Shown here: in pieces, positions 59,841-64,000 of the stretch | Position numbering within the stretch: the first letter of the stretch is position 1 | Layout: every line of letters begins with the position of its first letter | From: Murimonas intestini | GTDB taxonomy: Bacteria; Bacillota; Clostridia; Lachnospirales; Lachnospiraceae | Assembly: GCA_003148945.1 (NCBI GenBank) | Contig: QGGY01000008.1 | Span: 124,001-188,000, forward strand | DNA length: 64,000 nucleotides | Reading direction: 5' to 3' | Translations under genes and position numbers: made by a program | The notes under the pieces: generated by a model | The model's database searches: none | Told to the model about the DNA's origin: nothing | What the model saw: the letters and a program-made list of their open reading frames with translations, nothing else

Positions 59841-61578
59841 TTTTTTCGCCTCCGCCGCAAATCACCGGCAGATGAAGATGGACCGCCGTCCCCATTCCTG
59901 CCGCACTGTCTATTGTCACTCCATACTCCTTCCCATAATTGAGCCATATCCTTTCTATAACATTGCAGATCCCCACATGATCGATCTCATTCTTTTCATT
60001 GCCGTTTTTTGTTATGGCATCAGGATCAAAGCCTAAACCATTGTCAGTGATATCTATCTCCAGTACACCTCCCTTTTCATAAAAACGGATCGTTATCTGC
60101 CCCACACCTGCTTTTCCCTTGAAAGCGTGCAGAATACAGTTTTCCACAAAGGGCTGCAGCAGAAGCTTCAGGATCTTGAACTCCTGTATCTCTTCCGGCA
60201 GCTCATATTCGACATCAAAATTAGTAAACCTCATTTTCTGTATGTAAACATAGCTTTCCAGCAGAGCCTTTTCTTCCTTTAGCGTAATCTCTTCGCTGTT
60301 ATTGTAGGTGACGCTCATCATCAGCTTTACAAGGGACTCAACCATCCTTTTTATATTATCCTGCCTGTTCACCACAGCCATCCACTTAATTGTGTTCAGG
60401 GTATTATAAATAAAATGGGGGCCGATCTGCATGGACAGCACCTTCATCTTTTCCTCATTCTTCGCCTTCTCCTCTTCTCTGATGTTCTCTATCAGGGCCT
60501 GTATCTCATCTACCATATAATTATAGTTGTTCATGAGCATTCCCATCTCATCTGTCCTGCCCGTCTCTTCGATCTTTTCAAACTTCCGCTCCGTCACATT
60601 GTACAGTTTCCTGCTCAGCTTCTTCATGGGCCCGAAAAACTCTTTTGAGAAGAAGCAATAAGCAATGAGGATAAACAGCACATACAGACTTCCTATGATG
60701 ACAGAAGCCTTTTTCATTTCAGTGACATCCTTAAAAGCTGTGCTTTTATCTGTGACAGTAATCAAAAGCCAGTCTGTCATATCCGAATAAGAACATACTA
60801 CAATTTTCTCCTTGCCGGAACCTTCGTCCTCATACAGAAAATTTCCATTCCCTGTTTCCCAGGCTCTCCTGCACAGTCCCTCCTCCCCCCTGCTTCCGGT
60901 CATTTCTTTATTACTGCTTGTAATGATCTGATAGTCTTCAGATATCATGTAGTAATCCGTACTTTCCTCGTGAAAGATACTGTTTTTAAATATATTATTG
61001 AATATCTCACTGGAAAAAAAGATCCAGAAAGAACCCACATTGTGTAATTCTGAATTGACTGCTCTGCCAAGAGAGAAATTATCAGGGGTCTGGTTATAAG
61101 AAGCCGTCATGACCTCCGTGGGGTTCCACATGGCCCGGCCTTTTTGAGCGAGTATATCCTGTTCATGGCGCACAAAATAATCCTCCAGATTCTGATAGCT
61201 GTAACCGCTTCCATAGATCCTGTCCCCCAGACGGAGCACGGCGGCGGCAATATACCTGTCAGAATTTACAATACTGCTCAAAAACTGATTCACGAGAGGA
61301 TTTTCTTCTGCATACTCCTCCTGATTGATATACGCCTTCATAGCTTCGTTATAATAGAGTGTCATGGATGTATTTTTATATGCCTCAAACCTGAACTCCA
61401 TGTTTTTCTGGGCCTCTTTCATGATATTCTCTTTATTCTCAATCACATTATCCAGCACATAAGATGAATAGCTCTGAAGAAAAAAGACGAAGAAAACTAT
61501 GCCCGGAATAATGATGCATATGGTAAATGTCAGGATCATCTTTGTCTTCACGCCAAACAAAACGCCTTTTGCCAACAT
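59812..61578 (-). CDS. YesM-type sensor histidine kinase
   Basis: A 588-residue kinase with two transmembrane helices (about 13-33 and 295-315) flanking a large extracellular Cache-like sensor, a HAMP linker, and a His_kinase domain in which the phospho-acceptor lies in MQIGPHFIYNTLNTIKW, near residue 390. The ATPase box has QPFVENCILHAF and DNGLGF. Such kinases sense extracellular sugars or their binding proteins. It is first in the operon with the response regulator and the sugar ABC genes. Confidence 0.92.
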   Translation of the reverse strand: MLAKGVLFGVKTKMILTFTICIIIPGIVFFVFFLQSYSSYVLDNVIENKENIMKEAQKNMEFRFEAYKNTSMTLYYNEAMKAYINQEEYAEENPLVNQFLSSIVNSDRYIAAAVLRLGDRIYGSGYSYQNLEDYFVRHEQDILAQKGRAMWNPTEVMTASYNQTPDNFSLGRAVNSELHNVGSFWIFFSSEIFNNIFKNSIFHEESTDYYMISEDYQIITSSNKEMTGSRGEEGLCRRAWETGNGNFLYEDEGSGKEKIVVCSYSDMTDWLLITVTDKSTAFKDVTEMKKASVIIGSLYVLFILIAYCFFSKEFFGPMKKLSRKLYNVTERKFEKIEETGRTDEMGMLMNNYNYMVDEIQALIENIREEEKAKNEEKMKVLSMQIGPHFIYNTLNTIKWMAVVNRQDNIKRMVESLVKLMMSVTYNNSEEITLKEEKALLESYVYIQKMRFTNFDVEYELPEEIQEFKILKLLLQPFVENCILHAFKGKAGVGQITIRFYEKGGVLEIDITDNGLGFDPDAITKNGNEKNEIDHVGICNVIERIWLNYGKEYGVTIDSAAGMGTAVHLHLPVICGGGEKNGESSDSRG

Positions 61579-61771
61579 AAATCCCCCCTTTTTTCCATAG
61601 TAGCATATTTTTTCTTATTTAGCTATTCTAAGGTGCCATCCTCTTCTGTGCATCGCCCGGTATGGTGCGGGCACAATTCTTCAGTGTCATACTTGTATTT
61701 TTATGAATTAAATGCTATGCTTAATTAATCAGATTTTCTTTTCTTCCGGAAAAGAAAGGGGGAAGTATGCA

Positions 61772-63445
61772 ATGATCAAAAAAGAAATTTTTCAGAGTTT
61801 TTCAATAGACCCTTATCTGTTTTATGATGCTCTTACAAACAGCACGGACGACTATATCTATATTGTTAATATGTCAAATGATACTTCTCTTGTATCAGAG
61901 AATATGTATCATGATTTCGATCTCCCCGGCCTGCTTGTTGAAGGGCTGATTCCTTTGTGGGGAAATCTGATACATGAACGTGACCAGAAAAGATATTATA
62001 AATCCATAGAAACTATGATGAACGGGGATACAGACGAGCACAATGTAGAATACCAGATCAGAAACCGCAGCAATGAGTATATCTGGGTAGTCTGCCGGGG
62101 ACTTCTGAAAAGAGATGAAAATGGTGTTCCTCTGATGTTTGCCGGGATCGTTACCAATCTCGGCTCAAGAGGCAAGATTGACAATATAACAGGCCTTTTC
62201 ACTGAAACTTCCTGTAAAGGCAAGGTGGACACACTGATCGAGAATCAGGAGGAGGGCGGAATACTGCTCCTGGGGCTGGATGACTTTTCACATATAAATA
62301 AATTAAATGATCATATATTCGGGGACGCTGTACTCCGACAGTTCGCACAGACTGTCCAGTCCCTGCTGCCGATACAGGCGGAAATGTACCGCTTTGACGG
62401 TGACAGCTTCGCTATCGTATATACTGATGCGGATACTGACATGATATTAGATCTGTACGAAAAGATCCACGCCTACTGCAACCGCCAGCATGAGGTGGAT
62501 GATATCAGCTATTTTTGCACAGTTTCCGGCGGTATAGCCATGATAGGGAAAGATGGGGATAATTACCTGGATCTGATCAAATTTGCGTCCAGCGCCCTGG
62601 AAGCCAGCAAATATAAGGGCAAAAATATGTGTACCCTGTTTTCACAGGAACTGATCCAGGAGAAGATGCGCCAGCTGTCCATAGCAGACCAGCTGCAGAA
62701 CAGCCTTATCTCAGGTATGGAAGGCTTTTACCTTGTCTACCAGCCGCTGACAGATGCCAGGACTATGAAGGTCAACGGGGCCGAGGCCCTTCTCAGATGG
62801 CAGAACAGCCACTGCCCGAATGTGGGGCCTGATGAATTTATCCCTATTCTGGAAACTATGGGCCTGATCAATCAGGTAGGCAGATGGGTGATACAAAACG
62901 CTGCCAGGACCTGCCGTGAGTGGCTGAAATATAATCCGGATTTTGTGATGAATATAAATATCTCCTACATACAGATACTGGACGACCAGCTTATCCCATT
63001 CATAAAAAGCACTCTTGATGAGATAGGCCTTGATTCAAAACATATTGTAATAGAATTGACTGAGAGCTGTTTTGTCACAGAGATGAATTCTCTCGCTGAG
63101 ACATTCCGTCAGCTCCGGGAATTGAATATCCGTCTTGCCATGGATGATTTCGGCACCGGTTATTCCTCCCTGGGGATGCTGGCCCAGTCTCCGGCCGACA
63201 TTGTAAAGATAGACAGGCTGTTTATCTCCTCCATCCATGTCAATTCCTTCAACCGCAGCTTTATCAATGCAGTTATACAGCTCTGTCACAGCGTAGGCAT
63301 CACGGTATGTGTGGAGGGCGTAGAACAGAAGGAGGAGCTGAGCGCTGTCCTGGACATCAACGCAGATACCATCCAGGGGTTCTATATTTCCAGGCCAATA
63401 CTGCCGGATGAATTCAAGTCCCTGTATCTGATAAAACAGGATTAA
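61772..63445 (+). CDS. PAS-GGDEF(degenerate)-EAL protein, probable c-di-GMP phosphodiesterase
   Basis: A 558-residue cytoplasmic protein with an N-terminal PAS-like domain (25-135), a GGDEF domain (140-290) whose motif reads FDGDSF (208-213) and is therefore unlikely to make cyclic di-GMP, and an EAL domain (305-550) with Glu338-Ala-Leu, IELTES, DDFGTGYSSL and VEGVE, which looks active. It should hydrolyse cyclic di-GMP, perhaps tuned by GTP binding at the degenerate domain. AAAGGGGGAAG precedes the ATG at 61772. Confidence 0.9.
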   Translation: MIKKEIFQSFSIDPYLFYDALTNSTDDYIYIVNMSNDTSLVSENMYHDFDLPGLLVEGLIPLWGNLIHERDQKRYYKSIETMMNGDTDEHNVEYQIRNRSNEYIWVVCRGLLKRDENGVPLMFAGIVTNLGSRGKIDNITGLFTETSCKGKVDTLIENQEEGGILLLGLDDFSHINKLNDHIFGDAVLRQFAQTVQSLLPIQAEMYRFDGDSFAIVYTDADTDMILDLYEKIHAYCNRQHEVDDISYFCTVSGGIAMIGKDGDNYLDLIKFASSALEASKYKGKNMCTLFSQELIQEKMRQLSIADQLQNSLISGMEGFYLVYQPLTDARTMKVNGAEALLRWQNSHCPNVGPDEFIPILETMGLINQVGRWVIQNAARTCREWLKYNPDFVMNINISYIQILDDQLIPFIKSTLDEIGLDSKHIVIELTESCFVTEMNSLAETFRQLRELNIRLAMDDFGTGYSSLGMLAQSPADIVKIDRLFISSIHVNSFNRSFINAVIQLCHSVGITVCVEGVEQKEELSAVLDINADTIQGFYISRPILPDEFKSLYLIKQD

Positions 63446-63463
63446 TATCCTCTGTAAAAACGC

Positions 63464-63512
63464 AGGCTGCTGTAAAATGAGTCCATTACATTTTACTGCA
63501 GCCCTTTTTATA
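63464..63512 (+). terminator. Intrinsic terminator of the EAL gene
   Basis: GGCTGCTGTAAAATG and CATTTTACTGCAGCC form a 15-bp stem with one mismatch and a short loop, followed by CTTTTTA. Confidence 0.88.
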
Positions 63513-63559
63513 TATACAGTCCTATTCTCTGTATTTACACTGTATTGATTCTCCGCTTA

Positions 63560-64000
63560 TCAGCCATACATCCTGTCTATCTCTTCTCTGGCGATCTCAT
63601 TCCATCTCCACAGGTTCTGCGGTTTATAATCTACAGTACTCAGATCCTTTAAGACAATCTCAATGCTGCACCCCTGAGATTCTTCCAGGATCTTTCTGAC
63701 ATCCCTGCGGGCTGTCTCCTCATGGAAGGAGCCCCCTGAAAATATAGCCGGGCTTGGCTTGCATGACATGACATAATCCTTTCCGGCCATTTCAGCCATC
63801 TGTCTGATCCTGCACCATGGGCTTGCGGATATTTTTCTCAGATTCGGGATCTTTTTCAGGATATTCATTTTATAGTGGAGCGGTTCACAGCAGCCATAAT
63901 AGTTCAGCCCAAAATGACTCATCCACCTTATCTCTTCTTCAAGGGAAAATTCCCAGTGCATCTCCTCTGATACCGTGGAAAATATCTGGGCGTTCCCGCA
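63560..64000 (-). CDS. Uroporphyrinogen decarboxylase-like protein, 3' end only
   Basis: The frame is open to the right edge, so only the last 146 or so residues are visible. The segment HFGLNYYGCCEPLHYKMNILKKIPNLRKISASPW and the ending SIEIVLKDLSTVDYKPQNLWRW resemble C-termini of URO-D/MtaA-like proteins that occur in Lachnospiraceae sugar and methyl-transfer loci. Members use a URO-D fold and are mostly uncharacterised. The start is outside the window. Confidence 0.75.
   Translation of the reverse strand, partial: CGNAQIFSTVSEEMHWEFSLEEEIRWMSHFGLNYYGCCEPLHYKMNILKKIPNLRKISASPWCRIRQMAEMAGKDYVMSCKPSPAIFSGGSFHEETARRDVRKILEESQGCSIEIVLKDLSTVDYKPQNLWRWNEIAREEIDRMYG

Overview
The window looks like a chromosomal segment of a Gram-positive, anaerobic, gut-type Firmicute, most likely a Lachnospiraceae (Clostridium cluster XIVa) member. 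Pointers are strong AGGAGG-type ribosome sites, frequent GTG/TTG starts, sigma-A promoters, PTS enzyme I, HtrA, CarD-like and YesN/YesM-type regulators, several glycoside hydrolases each beside an AraC regulator, flavin/Fe-S oxidoreductases, and only housekeeping-type proteins (no phage, IS or CRISPR). The species cannot be named from sequence alone. No rRNA or tRNA gene was recognised. Most genes are on the minus strand.

Layout: 0.1-7.7 kb holds a GH3 beta-glycosidase, a thiol/rhodanese pair, a tRNA-dihydrouridine synthase, a CarD-like regulator, a CxxCxxCC protein and an HD hydrolase. 7.9-13.3 kb is a compact redox locus: an SDR dehydrogenase and a 937-residue fusion of an Old Yellow Enzyme-type flavoprotein to an acetoacetate-decarboxylase-like domain, divergent from a PucR-type regulator with paired operator-like repeats between them. 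13.3-31 kb holds cyclopropane fatty acid synthase, a domain-swapped GH3 enzyme with its AraC regulator, a MarR-MATE pair, a PBP2-type penicillin-binding protein with BlaI-like operators, a zinc alcohol dehydrogenase, an L,D-transpeptidase, a second MATE pump, an aspartyl-tRNA synthetase, a DUF89 protein and a C39-like lipoprotein. 31-38 kb has an AraC-HTH/ClpP pair and two GH78-type proteins around an AraC regulator. 38-43.8 kb has a small Cys-rich protein, an MGMT-like protein, a DRE-TIM aldolase, HtrA and PTS enzyme I. 44-49 kb is a two-component system plus FtsX-type ABC exporter. 49-54 kb has a sigma factor fused to a membrane protein, a TetR-antiporter pair, a diguanylate cyclase and an HPr-like protein. 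54-64 kb has an Fe-S aldo/keto reductase, a sugar ABC transporter under a YesMN-type two-component system, an EAL protein and the 3' end of a URO-D-like gene.

The most striking signals are regulatory. Two genes are preceded by what look like ribosome-dependent transcription attenuators rather than T-boxes: aspS has a leader ORF with three consecutive Asp codons, and the DRE-TIM aldolase has a 46-codon leader with nine aromatic residues in eleven positions. Each sits between a good promoter and an intrinsic terminator. The window also carries a dispersed non-coding repeat family built on GTTACT-TTCAC inverted half-sites (copies near 2.9, 31.3, 39.1 and 49.3 kb, a related core at 20.3 kb), tandem TTACAnnTGTAA operators over the PBP2 promoters, and 21-22 bp phased direct repeats upstream of the ABC exporter and htrA. 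The most unusual proteins are the OYE-decarboxylase fusion and the sigma factor-permease fusion.
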